Positions 1 through 8,182 of a DNA stretch of 64,000 nt are shown one piece after another; position 1 is the first letter of the stretch; every line of letters begins with the position of its first letter. The stretch is from contig NZ_JABMJK010000007.1 of assembly GCF_013376005.1 (NCBI RefSeq), positions 62,001-126,000 of the forward strand. The letters run 5' to 3'. The notes under the pieces were generated by a model. It searched no databases and was not told the DNA's origin. It worked only from the letters and a program-made list of their open reading frames with translations. Made by a program: the position numbers and the translations under genes. Source of the stretch: Duganella sp. SG902. GTDB lineage: Bacteria; Pseudomonadota; Gammaproteobacteria; Burkholderiales; Burkholderiaceae_D.

Positions 1-2
1 CC

Positions 3-2321
3 ACTGGCTTGGCGCTGGCGTTGCCGGCGTTCGGGGCCTCGCCGCCCGTCTACAAGCGCTCCAGCGCCCCTATCCCTGAGCGCGTGCGCGATCTGCTGAG
101 CCGCATGACCCTCGACGAAAAAGTGGCCCAACTATGCTGCATGTGGATGACCAAGGTCAGTATCGTGGACCGGGAAAACTTCGCGTTTTCACCGGAAAAG
201 GCCGCGAAGGTTATTCCGCATGGCATCGGCCAAATCGCCCGGCCATCGGATCTGGCCGGTAGCGGCCGTTTCCAGACCAAGTCCTTCCGTGAGCCTGAGG
301 ATGCGGTGACGTTCGTCAACGCCGTGCAGCGTTATGCAGTCGAGCAAACCCGGCTGGGCATCCCAGTACTGTTTCACGAGGAAACAGCGCATGGGCTGGC
401 CGTCAAGGGAGCTACCGCATTTCCCATCCCGCCAGCGCTGGGCAGCACCTGGGATCCAGCTCTGGTGGAGCAGTGTTTTGCCGTCGCCGGGCGCCAGGCG
501 CGTCGTCGTGGCGTAACGGTTGGCCTGAGTCCAGTGCTTGACCTGCTGCGCGATCCGCGTTGGGGACGCAGCGAGGAGTTCTTCGGGGAAGACCCGTATC
601 ACGTCGGCGAAATGGGCGCGGCGGCGGTACGAGGCTTGCAGGGAACGGTGCGGCCGATCGGACCGGAAAATGTATTCGCAACGCTCAAGCATTTCGTGCA
701 CGGCATGCCACAGAATGGCCTGAACATCGGCCCGTCCGATATGTCGGAGCGCATGCTGCGCGACACCTATCTGCCGCCGTTCAAGGCGGCGATCGGGGCC
801 AAGGCCGCTATCGTGATGCCGTCGTATAACGAGGTGGGTGGGGTCCCATCGCACGCCAGCACGCAGCTATTGCAGCAGACCGGTCGAAGCCTGCTGGGCT
901 TCCAAGGGGCCTATTTCAGCGACTACGGCGGCGTCGGCGAGATCGCCGAACTGCACGGCATGGCGGCGGATGCCGAGGGCGCCGCCGTGTTGGCGATGCG
1001 CGCGGGCGTGGACGCGGATTTGCCGGAGGGTAGCTCCTACCAGAAGTTGGCCAAGCTTGTGCAGGATGGCCGCGTGCCGCAAGCCCATGTCGATGCCGCG
1101 GTGGCGCGTATTCTTGCGCTCAAGTTCGAGGCCGGCCTGTTCGAGCGTCCGTATGTCGATCCGCAGCGCGCCGCCGAAGTCCTGAACGATCCGCAGGCGG
1201 TGGCGCTGGCGCGTACCGCCGCGCAGAAGGCCGTGGTGCTGCTGAAGAACGATGGTGTCCTGCCGTTGGATGCGGCGGCAGGCATGCGCATCGCGCTGAT
1301 CGGACCGAATTCGGTCAAGCCCATGTTGGGTGGTTATTCGGGATGGCCCAAGGCGGCGATCGGCGTCCTGGAAGGGCTGCGCCAGGCTGGCGCCAACGTC
1401 ACCATCGAGCAGTCCGACGGCGTCTGGATCACGCCACCACTGGCCGAAGGTGTCCGCCCCGAGGCGCCGTTGATACGGCCGGTTCCCGCAGCCGATAACC
1501 GGGCCCGCATCGCCGCGGCGGTCGAGCTTGCGCAGCGCTCGGATCTGGTGGTGCTGGTGGTGGGGGACAATGAGCAGGTGACGCGTGAGGCCGTAGCCGC
1601 GGTGCTGCCTGGTGACCGCAATTCGCTGAACCTTTACGGCGACCAGGACGCGCTGGTCGAGGCCGTGCTCGGTTGCGGCAAGCCGGTCGTGGCGCTGTTG
1701 CTGAACGGACGCCCGCTTGCCGTCAATCGTTTGGCGGAGAAGGCCAACGCGCTGGTCGAGGGATGGTACCTGGGGGAGCAGGGCGGCAATGCGGTCGCTG
1801 ACGTGTTGTTTGGCAAGGTGAACCCCGGCGGCAAACTCGCGGTGAGCTTCCCTCGTTCGACCGGTGAACTGCCGGCGTTCTACAACCGCCACCCCTCCGC
1901 GGACAGGGTGCCGTATGTCGAGGGCAAACGTACGCCGCTGTATCCGTTCGGCCATGGCCTGAGCTACACGAGCTTCGAGCTGTCGGCGCCGCGCCTGTCG
2001 AAAGAGCGGATCGGTCGGGGCGAAGCGTTCACGGTGGAGGTCGATGTGACCAACACAGGCAAGCGTGACGGCGACGAGGTGGTGCAAGTCTATGTGCGCG
2101 ACACGGTCAGTTCGGTCCCGCGTCCCGTGCTGGAACTGAAAGCGTTCCGCCGGGTCACGCTGCCGGCGGGCGGCGGGACCACCGTGCGCTTCGACCTCGG
2201 TCCTGCCGCGCTGGCGTTTTGGGACGCCACCATGAAATGGGGGGTGGAACCGGGAACCTTCGTGATCAGCGCCGGCAACAGCTCTGATCGTCTCAAATCG
2301 GTGAAGTTGGTCGTTGCCTGA
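3..2321 (+). CDS. GH3 beta-glucosidase/beta-xylosidase-like, 5' end cut by window
   Basis: This is a glycoside hydrolase family 3 exo-enzyme, probably periplasmic, that releases a terminal beta-linked sugar. The frame is open to the left edge; the first visible residues (LALALPAFGAS) are the end of a signal peptide, so the true start lies outside the window. Counting from the TTG at position 9, the N-terminal barrel carries LDEKVAQ near residue 35, HEETAHG near 123, RDPRWGRSEE near 181 and KHF near 227. SDYGG near 304 holds the predicted nucleophile Asp. The alpha/beta sandwich follows, and a C-terminal fibronectin-III-like domain starts near residue 665 (EVDVTNTG). It closely resembles the GH3 at 58556-60913 along its whole length, so the two are paralogues. 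The exact substrate cannot be read from sequence. Confidence 0.93.
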   Translation, partial: TGLALALPAFGASPPVYKRSSAPIPERVRDLLSRMTLDEKVAQLCCMWMTKVSIVDRENFAFSPEKAAKVIPHGIGQIARPSDLAGSGRFQTKSFREPEDAVTFVNAVQRYAVEQTRLGIPVLFHEETAHGLAVKGATAFPIPPALGSTWDPALVEQCFAVAGRQARRRGVTVGLSPVLDLLRDPRWGRSEEFFGEDPYHVGEMGAAAVRGLQGTVRPIGPENVFATLKHFVHGMPQNGLNIGPSDMSERMLRDTYLPPFKAAIGAKAAIVMPSYNEVGGVPSHASTQLLQQTGRSLLGFQGAYFSDYGGVGEIAELHGMAADAEGAAVLAMRAGVDADLPEGSSYQKLAKLVQDGRVPQAHVDAAVARILALKFEAGLFERPYVDPQRAAEVLNDPQAVALARTAAQKAVVLLKNDGVLPLDAAAGMRIALIGPNSVKPMLGGYSGWPKAAIGVLEGLRQAGANVTIEQSDGVWITPPLAEGVRPEAPLIRPVPAADNRARIAAAVELAQRSDLVVLVVGDNEQVTREAVAAVLPGDRNSLNLYGDQDALVEAVLGCGKPVVALLLNGRPLAVNRLAEKANALVEGWYLGEQGGNAVADVLFGKVNPGGKLAVSFPRSTGELPAFYNRHPSADRVPYVEGKRTPLYPFGHGLSYTSFELSAPRLSKERIGRGEAFTVEVDVTNTGKRDGDEVVQVYVRDTVSSVPRPVLELKAFRRVTLPAGGGTTVRFDLGPAALAFWDATMKWGVEPGTFVISAGNSSDRLKSVKLVVA

Positions 2322-2346
2322 CACTTTTGCTTGGAGGTTACGCATC

Positions 2347-3504
2347 ATGGGCTCTTTGGTCACCCCTTTTGCGCAAGTCCCGGTGGAGCGCGCGGAGTTG
2401 ATGAACGAGACGATCCATGCGATCTATCAATCCGTGCTTGAACCCGAGCCCTGGCGTGGCAGCATGGCATTGATCTCGGAATATATCGGCTGCACCAGTA
2501 CGACCATCGTGGTCCGCCCCAGTTCTGCGACCGACCTGGGATACCTGGTGTGTCATCCCGCGAACGGAAAAGAATTCGAGACCGCCTATCAGACCAAATG
2601 GTACCTTTCCGACCCTTTCGTCAATTTGCCGCCAGAACGCGTGGTCCTTGTTTCCGACGTCATGCCCCATCGCGCGTGGGAGGACAGCGACTATTTCCAG
2701 CAGTTCCTGCGCTACGGCATGCCTGCTGACGCCGACCACGGCATGGGCGTGGACATTGTCACCAGCGCCGGCACAGTGTCCCGGCTGCGCCTGTACCGTC
2801 ACCCTGAGTTACCGCCGTTTAACCTCGAGGACAAGCGGCGCCTGAGCATCCTGGTACCGCACATCAAGCAGGCGTTGGCGCTGACCGCCCAGGTGACGCG
2901 CAGTGAGGCGGTACGCGAGATCTACGAGGAGGGGCTGGACCGGCTGAACATCGGCGTGCTGGTTCTCGATGAGCGGGCCCAGCTGCTTCGGGCCAACCCG
3001 GTCGCCTGCCACCTGTTGGCAGCCGGCGATGGACTGCGTCTGGCCGGGCGCGAACTGGAGACCTGCACGCCGGTGGAGACGCGGGAGTTGCGGCGGCTGC
3101 TGACCGATGCGTCGGCCAATGCGGGCGCTGTCGCTGCGATGTCCCTGAGCCGTCCGTCAGGCCGCCGCAAGATGGCGGCGGTCGTGCGAAGAATACCGAT
3201 GATCGAGGAATCGGACGGCCGATCCAGGCCGGCGTACGCCATCTTCCTGCGCGATCCCGATGCGCAAGCCAGACCGGCGCAGGAGATTACCCGGCAGTTG
3301 TTCGATTTCACGCCGGCAGAGGCGAATTTCGCCGTCGAATTGGTCAATGGTCTCAGCCTGGACGATGCCGCCGTTAAACTCGGAATCCGCCGCAACACGG
3401 CGCGTGCGCACTTGCGGGCAATATTCCTGAAGGCCGGTGTCACACGCCAGAGTGAACTCGTCAGGGTGTTGTTGAACGCGGTGCTGGGACTGGAAGTTGC
3501 ATAG
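2347..3504 (+). CDS. LuxR-family helix-turn-helix transcriptional regulator
   Basis: A 385-residue DNA-binding regulator. The last 65 residues form a LuxR/NarL-type HTH: FDFTPAEANFAVELVNG, then DDAAVKLGIRRNTARAHL, then the KAGVTRQSELV helix. The N-terminal 300 residues are not a clear acyl-homoserine-lactone domain; residues around 205-310 look PAS-like. I chose the ATG at 2347 because GGAGG (2333-2337) lies 9 bases upstream; the longer reading from a TTG at 2314 would overlap the preceding GH3 stop and has no ribosome site. The gene sits between a GH3 and a GH35-like gene in the same direction, so it is the natural local regulator of the glycan genes. It is the best candidate to bind the repeated dyad centred near -42.5 upstream of several hydrolase genes, which is inference. 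Confidence 0.85.
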   Translation: MGSLVTPFAQVPVERAELMNETIHAIYQSVLEPEPWRGSMALISEYIGCTSTTIVVRPSSATDLGYLVCHPANGKEFETAYQTKWYLSDPFVNLPPERVVLVSDVMPHRAWEDSDYFQQFLRYGMPADADHGMGVDIVTSAGTVSRLRLYRHPELPPFNLEDKRRLSILVPHIKQALALTAQVTRSEAVREIYEEGLDRLNIGVLVLDERAQLLRANPVACHLLAAGDGLRLAGRELETCTPVETRELRRLLTDASANAGAVAAMSLSRPSGRRKMAAVVRRIPMIEESDGRSRPAYAIFLRDPDAQARPAQEITRQLFDFTPAEANFAVELVNGLSLDDAAVKLGIRRNTARAHLRAIFLKAGVTRQSELVRVLLNAVLGLEVA

Positions 3505-3551
3505 TGCTGAAGGACCCCGTTTCATATCGACTCACTCACCAAGGACAAATC

Positions 3552-5231
3552 ATGTTGAAGCAATTCGTGGGCATCGTGGCGCTGGCCACGCTGTGTCTGC
3601 ACGCGGCTGGCGCATCGCTGCCAAGACTGGAGCAACGTGGCAAGTCGACGCAATTGATCGTTGACGACAAGCCCTATCTTATCCTGGGGGGCGAGCTCCA
3701 TAATTCGAGCGCGTCGTCGGCAGACTATATGGCGCCGATCTGGCCGCGCCTGAAGCAGATGAACCTGAATACGGTGCTCAGCACGGTCAGCTGGGACATG
3801 GTCGAGCCGGAAGAAGGCCGTTTCGATTTCAGCTCTCTCGACCGCCAGCTCGAAGCCGCACGCGCACAAGGCATGCGTCTGGCCGTGATCTGGTTTGGCG
3901 CCTACAAGAACGCGCGTTCGACATATGCGCCCGGGTGGGTGCGACGGGACACGGCCCGGTTCCCGCGTGTGGTGGCCAAGCGCAGCAAGCCGGAATTCAT
4001 GAGTTATGAGGGGGCCATGCCCATGGCAGTGCTGACGCCGTTTTCGGCGCAGTTGCAAACCGCCGAACGCCGGGCGTTCACGGCATTCCTGGCCCACTTG
4101 AAAGCCATCGATCCGCAACATACCGTGATCCTGATTCAAGTCGACAACGAGGTCGGCATGCTGGGTGACAGCCGGGATCGCTCAAAGCTTGCACAGGCAG
4201 CCTGGGACGCACAGGTGCCGGCATCGCTGATGAACCACCTCGAGCGCCATCGTGGAACGTTGCGCCCCGAGCTGCTGGCGATCTGGGGGCGCCAGCAGTT
4301 CCGTCGCGGCGGCACGTGGGAACAGGTTTTCGGCAAGGATGTGCAGGCGGAAGAAATCTTCATGGCCTGGGCGTATGCCACCTATCTCGAACGCGTCGCC
4401 CAAGCCGGAAAGAAAGAGCTGGCGCTGCCCATGTATGTGAACGCATGGTTGGGGCCCCAGCCGGGCCAGCCCCAGGCGGGAGACTATCCGAGCGGCGGCC
4501 CGGTGGCGCGCATGATGGATGTGTGGAAGGCGGCGGCGCCCTCAATCGACCTGCTGGCGCCGGACATCTACGTTGACGATGTCAAGGGCACTTTGGCCGA
4601 TTTCGACCGCGCTGACAACCCGATCTTTGTGCCCGAAGCCCGATTCAAGGCCGTGAATGTGTTCCGCGCCATCGGTGTACACAAGGCGCTGGGTTGGTCC
4701 ATCTTTGGCGTCGAGGACCTGTTCCCCGGCAAGCAATTGACGCAGGTGTATGAGGTTCTTGGTTGCATGAGCGACGTCATCCTGCGCGCGCAGGCGCACG
4801 GGGCGATGCACACCGTGCTGCTTGAGCGCGACGATCCGGTACCGGCCTCACTGGCCGGGTATTCGCTGACCGTCCGAGGCATGACCGCGCAGATCAAGAA
4901 GATGATGTTCGATGCTGGCTTGTCGGCCCCGGCGGGAGGCAGCGCCGCAGGTGGCGAGGCGGCGGTACCCGCGCCGGTCAAGAAAGACCCGACCTCATTC
5001 GGTTTCGTGATTGCAGGGGGGGCGGGCGAGTTCTTCCTCGTTGGACAGGATTTCATGGTGGACTTCGCACGCAACGGCAAGCTGGCAGAGATCGATTTCG
5101 TCGAGGAGGGGCGCTTCAGGGATGGGCGCTGGATCCCGGGGCGTCGTCTCAACGGCGATGAACTGGTCATGTTGCTTCCTGCCCAAGGGGTGGGGCTGAT
5201 CCGCGTAAAGCTGCTGGAGACTGAGCGTTAA
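3552..5231 (+). CDS. GH35-like beta-galactosidase with DUF5597-type C-terminal domain
   Basis: Predicted secreted or periplasmic exo-beta-galactosidase-type enzyme of 559 residues. The ATG at 3552 is preceded by AAGGA and opens a Sec signal peptide (MLKQFVGIVALATLCLHAAGA). A TIM barrel follows: LILGGELHNSS near residue 38, SWDMVEPEEGRFDF near 80, and the GH35/clan-A pair VDNEVG (Glu200, acid/base) and FVPEARF (Glu362, nucleophile). The C-terminal 100 residues (GEFFLVGQDFMVDF, then EEGRF-DGRW) match the DUF5597 domain found on this GH35 subgroup. An Ala/Gly/Pro-rich linker precedes it near residue 460. It lies 47 bp after the LuxR gene and is probably co-transcribed. A second member of the same subgroup is at 26512-28194. 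Confidence 0.88.
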   Translation: MLKQFVGIVALATLCLHAAGASLPRLEQRGKSTQLIVDDKPYLILGGELHNSSASSADYMAPIWPRLKQMNLNTVLSTVSWDMVEPEEGRFDFSSLDRQLEAARAQGMRLAVIWFGAYKNARSTYAPGWVRRDTARFPRVVAKRSKPEFMSYEGAMPMAVLTPFSAQLQTAERRAFTAFLAHLKAIDPQHTVILIQVDNEVGMLGDSRDRSKLAQAAWDAQVPASLMNHLERHRGTLRPELLAIWGRQQFRRGGTWEQVFGKDVQAEEIFMAWAYATYLERVAQAGKKELALPMYVNAWLGPQPGQPQAGDYPSGGPVARMMDVWKAAAPSIDLLAPDIYVDDVKGTLADFDRADNPIFVPEARFKAVNVFRAIGVHKALGWSIFGVEDLFPGKQLTQVYEVLGCMSDVILRAQAHGAMHTVLLERDDPVPASLAGYSLTVRGMTAQIKKMMFDAGLSAPAGGSAAGGEAAVPAPVKKDPTSFGFVIAGGAGEFFLVGQDFMVDFARNGKLAEIDFVEEGRFRDGRWIPGRRLNGDELVMLLPAQGVGLIRVKLLETER

Positions 5232-5324
5232 TGCTCCCGCGCCTCCAATTCGTCTAGTCCGCTTTAACGATGACGGCGGCAATCGTACCTCCATAATGCA
5301 TGGACCTGGTTGATGAGGACACCC

Positions 5325-6320
5325 ATGAACACATATGAAGCCACGATTTCGCTGGCCGGCTGGCCGGCGCCCACGACCTCTGCGCAGGAACTGCAGAATC
5401 CGCTGGCGTGTTTCCCGGGCGCGTTAGTGCTGGTCACCTGCGGACATGGCGCCGACGGTGTCGGCCTGCTGGCGCGCAGTTTCGCCATATTGTCGCCGGC
5501 ATCGGCGCTGGTGGCGTGGACCATCGAGCGCCACGCTGCCGGGGCGCTGGTATTGGAGCAGGCCACGCAGTGGGAAGCCCACGCCCTGGCCTATGACCAG
5601 GCCGCACTGGCCGCGCGGCTCGCGGCCGCTTCCGGCGAAAGCCTGGGCGATACGCCCTTATGGGTCGCCGCAAGCGGTATTCGGGTGTTGCGGGGCGGCG
5701 CGGTCACGCTGTCGTGCCAGCGTGTTGCCACGTTTGCTTGCGAGGACAGCCTGATCGTCATCGGTCGTGTCGCCGGCTTTGTCCGCGGCGACCTGCCGCC
5801 GCTGATCCGCCACGACAACGTGGACACAATCGGCATCGATATCGCCGGACGGCCGCTGGGCGTGGAGGCCGCGACCACCGCGACATCGCTGAGCTACCTG
5901 CTCGGTTCGGCGTTTTTCTACCTTTACGGCAAGATGCGCGAGGTTGGAGGGCGGCTCGGGTACAACAATATCGAGATGTTCGTTCTCACCGCCCTGGGTG
6001 AACGCGGCGGGCGCACCCGTCGGGAGATCGAGACGCTGCTGGCCTACAGCGCCCATCCCACCAACTTGCAGGCCATGGACGACCTCGAAGCACGCGGCCT
6101 GATCGAATCGCGCGACGCCAGCAACGGCGTATTGTCTGACGCGAGTTACCATCTTACTTCTGCCGGGCGAGCCGTTTTCGAGCAGGCCAGGCAGGCGGGC
6201 CTGCGTGTCGAGGCGGAGATGGGAAATCTGCTCGGCGTCCCTGAAACGGTGGCGTTGCGCGCGCTGCTGTGCCGGTTCGTCGGGAAAATCGATCGGTATG
6301 CTCCTGCCGCTTGGCTTTAA
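5325..6320 (+). CDS. Flavin reductase domain fused to MarR-type winged helix
   Basis: A 331-residue two-domain protein. Residues about 1-165 resemble the FMN-binding flavin reductase-like fold (FPGALVLVTC, RSFAILSPASALVAW, IVIGRVAGF, PPLIRHD). Residues about 205-320 form a MarR-type winged helix (MFVLTALGERGGRTRREIE, MDDLEARGLIESR, YHLTSAGRAVFEQA). The same order is known in the reductase component C1 of Acinetobacter p-hydroxyphenylacetate hydroxylase, where the MarR-like part is an autoinhibitory effector domain. It could therefore be the NADH:flavin reductase of a two-component monooxygenase, or a redox-responsive regulator. No oxygenase partner is seen nearby; the convergent neighbour is an EmrAB-type pump, a class often controlled by MarR proteins. 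Start 5325 has GAGGA 5 bases upstream. Confidence 0.78.
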   Translation: MNTYEATISLAGWPAPTTSAQELQNPLACFPGALVLVTCGHGADGVGLLARSFAILSPASALVAWTIERHAAGALVLEQATQWEAHALAYDQAALAARLAAASGESLGDTPLWVAASGIRVLRGGAVTLSCQRVATFACEDSLIVIGRVAGFVRGDLPPLIRHDNVDTIGIDIAGRPLGVEAATTATSLSYLLGSAFFYLYGKMREVGGRLGYNNIEMFVLTALGERGGRTRREIETLLAYSAHPTNLQAMDDLEARGLIESRDASNGVLSDASYHLTSAGRAVFEQARQAGLRVEAEMGNLLGVPETVALRALLCRFVGKIDRYAPAAWL

Positions 6321-6762
6321 CAGCGACGGGGCCGACGTAATGTCCTTTACAAAAAGAGATCTGAAAAACCGCTCGGCGTCCTCGCATGCGAGCGGCGTGA
6401 CACTGGCACCGGACCTGCGCCGAAGCGGCGTCTCAGGTCAAGCGCATGGGCGAAAATTCTCCAGCAGGACAATAAGGTCGCACGCGCTGCTGGACATCAG
6501 CCGGTAGTCAACATGGCGGGAACCGGCGCATAGCCTTATCGTCCACCATCACCGTCCGCTGACAGAGCACGGTGACAACCGCCGTGAGGCGGCGATCGAG
6601 CGTATGCATTTCAACGCGGGCGGCGCGCTCCGCCGGGTGCCGCGGACCAAAGACGGCGTGGCACGGCGATCGGTCGCGCCGCATTTCCGCGATCCGCTCG
6701 CTTGGAATCGCATCAGGTGGCAGGAATCGGCCACCTGGACGCGTCGACCGGAGCTGATTTTT
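6321..6762. other. Intergenic region, no supported gene
   Basis: This 440-bp gap lies between two convergent genes. I see no convincing hairpin terminator. On the minus strand the reading frame of the outer-membrane lipoprotein stays open for about 84 codons past its TAG (to 6508), but it has no start with a ribosome site and no recognisable motif, so it is not called. Confidence 0.5.
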
Positions 6763-8172
6763 CTATCGCGACCAGCCCAGGCCCAGTGACTTGTGCAGGG
6801 AGACGAAATCGTTGGTGAGTGCGGCTTCGGCCGACGCGAGTCGCTGTTCGGCGTTGATGCGCGCGCGCTCGGCATCCAGCAGGTCCATGGTGGTGGCGGT
6901 GCCGCCGTGTTGACGTGCGCGGGTGAGGTCGGCGGCGCGGCCCGCTGCTTCCGTGGCTCGCGCCAGCGTCGCCACGGTAACCCGGCGCTGGCGGAAGCGC
7001 GTGAGTGCATCCTCCGTGTCCCGCAGCGCCGCCAGCACGGTCGCACGATAGCGCGCCTCGGCTTCGTCACGCCTGCCTTGTGCCTTTTCAAGACCGCTGG
7101 CGTTGCGGCCAAAGTCGAGGAAGTTCCAGCTCAGTTGCGGCGCCGCGAGGGCAACGAAGTCGTCCAGATGCGTCAGGTCGGACAAGCGCGTTCCACCGAT
7201 GCCGACCAGCCCCATCAGGTTCAGGCGCGGGAGGCGCGCGGCGTCGGCTTGTCCGATTTGTGCCGTGCGCGCAGCCAGCGCGCGTTCTGCGGCGCGGATA
7301 TCGGGGCGATTGCGCAACAGCGTGGCCGGATCGCGCACGGCCACCGCGGCCGGTGGCAGCGGCACGGGCGCCGGCCGGGCCAGTTCCGTATCCAGCGCAC
7401 CCGGAGGCGCGCCCGTCAAGACGGCCAGGGCGTTGCGGTAGCTGTCCAGCTCAGCCACCAGCGGCGGACTGTCGGCGCGCGTCGACTCCAGTTGGCCCTG
7501 TAGCCGTGCCAAGTCGAGCTCGGTTGCTGTACCCGCTGCGCGCCGGTGCCCGGCAAGGTCGAGTAACCGCAGCTGGCGTGCGATGGCTTCCTCGTTCAGC
7601 GCCTGGCGCCGCTGGCAGCTGCGCAGATTGACGTAGACTTGCACCACCTCGGCCGCCAGACTGACCTGCATGTCGGCCAGGTCCGCCTCGGCCGCTTGCG
7701 CCGACGCGGTGGCCGCCTCCACGGCACGGCGCTGGCCGCCAAACAGGTCGATCTCCCAACTGGCATCGAAGCCCAGGTTGTACAGGTCCAGCTGCGACGG
7801 CAATTGTGGGCTGTCTTCGCCACCGGCGCCCGGCGACGGCATTCGTGCGTGGGCGTACAATGCTTTGGCGCCGCCCCGTGGCGACTGGGTCGCCCGCTCC
7901 GCCTGGAGCATGGCGCGCGCCTGCCGAAGGCGTGACCGCGTTCCTGCCAGCCCGGGGTTGGCCGCGAACGCACGCTCCACCAGGCCGGTCAGTACAGAGT
8001 CGTTTAAACCCAGCCACCACGCCGAGGCCTGTGCTGTCGTGCCGGCGTCGTTGGCGCGGACGAACGCCTCCGGCAACGGCATCGCGGGTGGGCCCGCATA
8101 ATCGGGACCGACGGTGGTGCAGCCGGCGGCCAGAGCGCCCGCACATATTGACAACAAAATTCTTTGGTACAT
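6763..8172 (-). CDS. NodT-family outer-membrane efflux lipoprotein
   Basis: Outer-membrane channel of a tripartite efflux pump (OprM/NodT type), 469 residues. It starts with a lipoprotein signal (LLSICAGALAAGC) whose lipobox Cys is near residue 17, followed by VGPDY, typical of NodT lipoproteins. Two OEP repeats follow, with coiled-coil-rich segments (AVEAATASAQAAEADLADMQVSL, then VEL/DLARLQGQLESTR). I chose the internal ATG at 8172 rather than 8232 because it gives the lipoprotein signal, has AGGAG just upstream, and avoids overlap with the preceding transporter. It is the last gene of an emrA-emrB-oprM set; it should connect the inner-membrane MFS pump and the HlyD adaptor to the cell exterior. 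Confidence 0.9.
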   Translation of the reverse strand: MYQRILLSICAGALAAGCTTVGPDYAGPPAMPLPEAFVRANDAGTTAQASAWWLGLNDSVLTGLVERAFAANPGLAGTRSRLRQARAMLQAERATQSPRGGAKALYAHARMPSPGAGGEDSPQLPSQLDLYNLGFDASWEIDLFGGQRRAVEAATASAQAAEADLADMQVSLAAEVVQVYVNLRSCQRRQALNEEAIARQLRLLDLAGHRRAAGTATELDLARLQGQLESTRADSPPLVAELDSYRNALAVLTGAPPGALDTELARPAPVPLPPAAVAVRDPATLLRNRPDIRAAERALAARTAQIGQADAARLPRLNLMGLVGIGGTRLSDLTHLDDFVALAAPQLSWNFLDFGRNASGLEKAQGRRDEAEARYRATVLAALRDTEDALTRFRQRRVTVATLARATEAAGRAADLTRARQHGGTATTMDLLDAERARINAEQRLASAEAALTNDFVSLHKSLGLGWSR

Positions 8173-8182
8173 CCAATACTCC

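Noticed and set aside
2314-2346. Upstream TTG start for the LuxR-type gene
   Set aside because: It overlaps the GH3 stop and lacks a ribosome site, whereas ATG 2347 has GGAGG at good spacing.
867-2363. Long minus-strand frame of 498 codons opposite the first GH3 gene
   Set aside because: His/Arg/Gln-rich shadow of the real gene in GC-rich DNA; similar shadows lie opposite nearly every large gene, for example 59411-61000 and 51034-52557.
6508-6762. Open frame of about 84 codons continuing past the stop of the minus-strand outer-membrane lipoprotein gene
   Set aside because: No start with a ribosome site, no known motif, and such runs are common by chance at this GC content.
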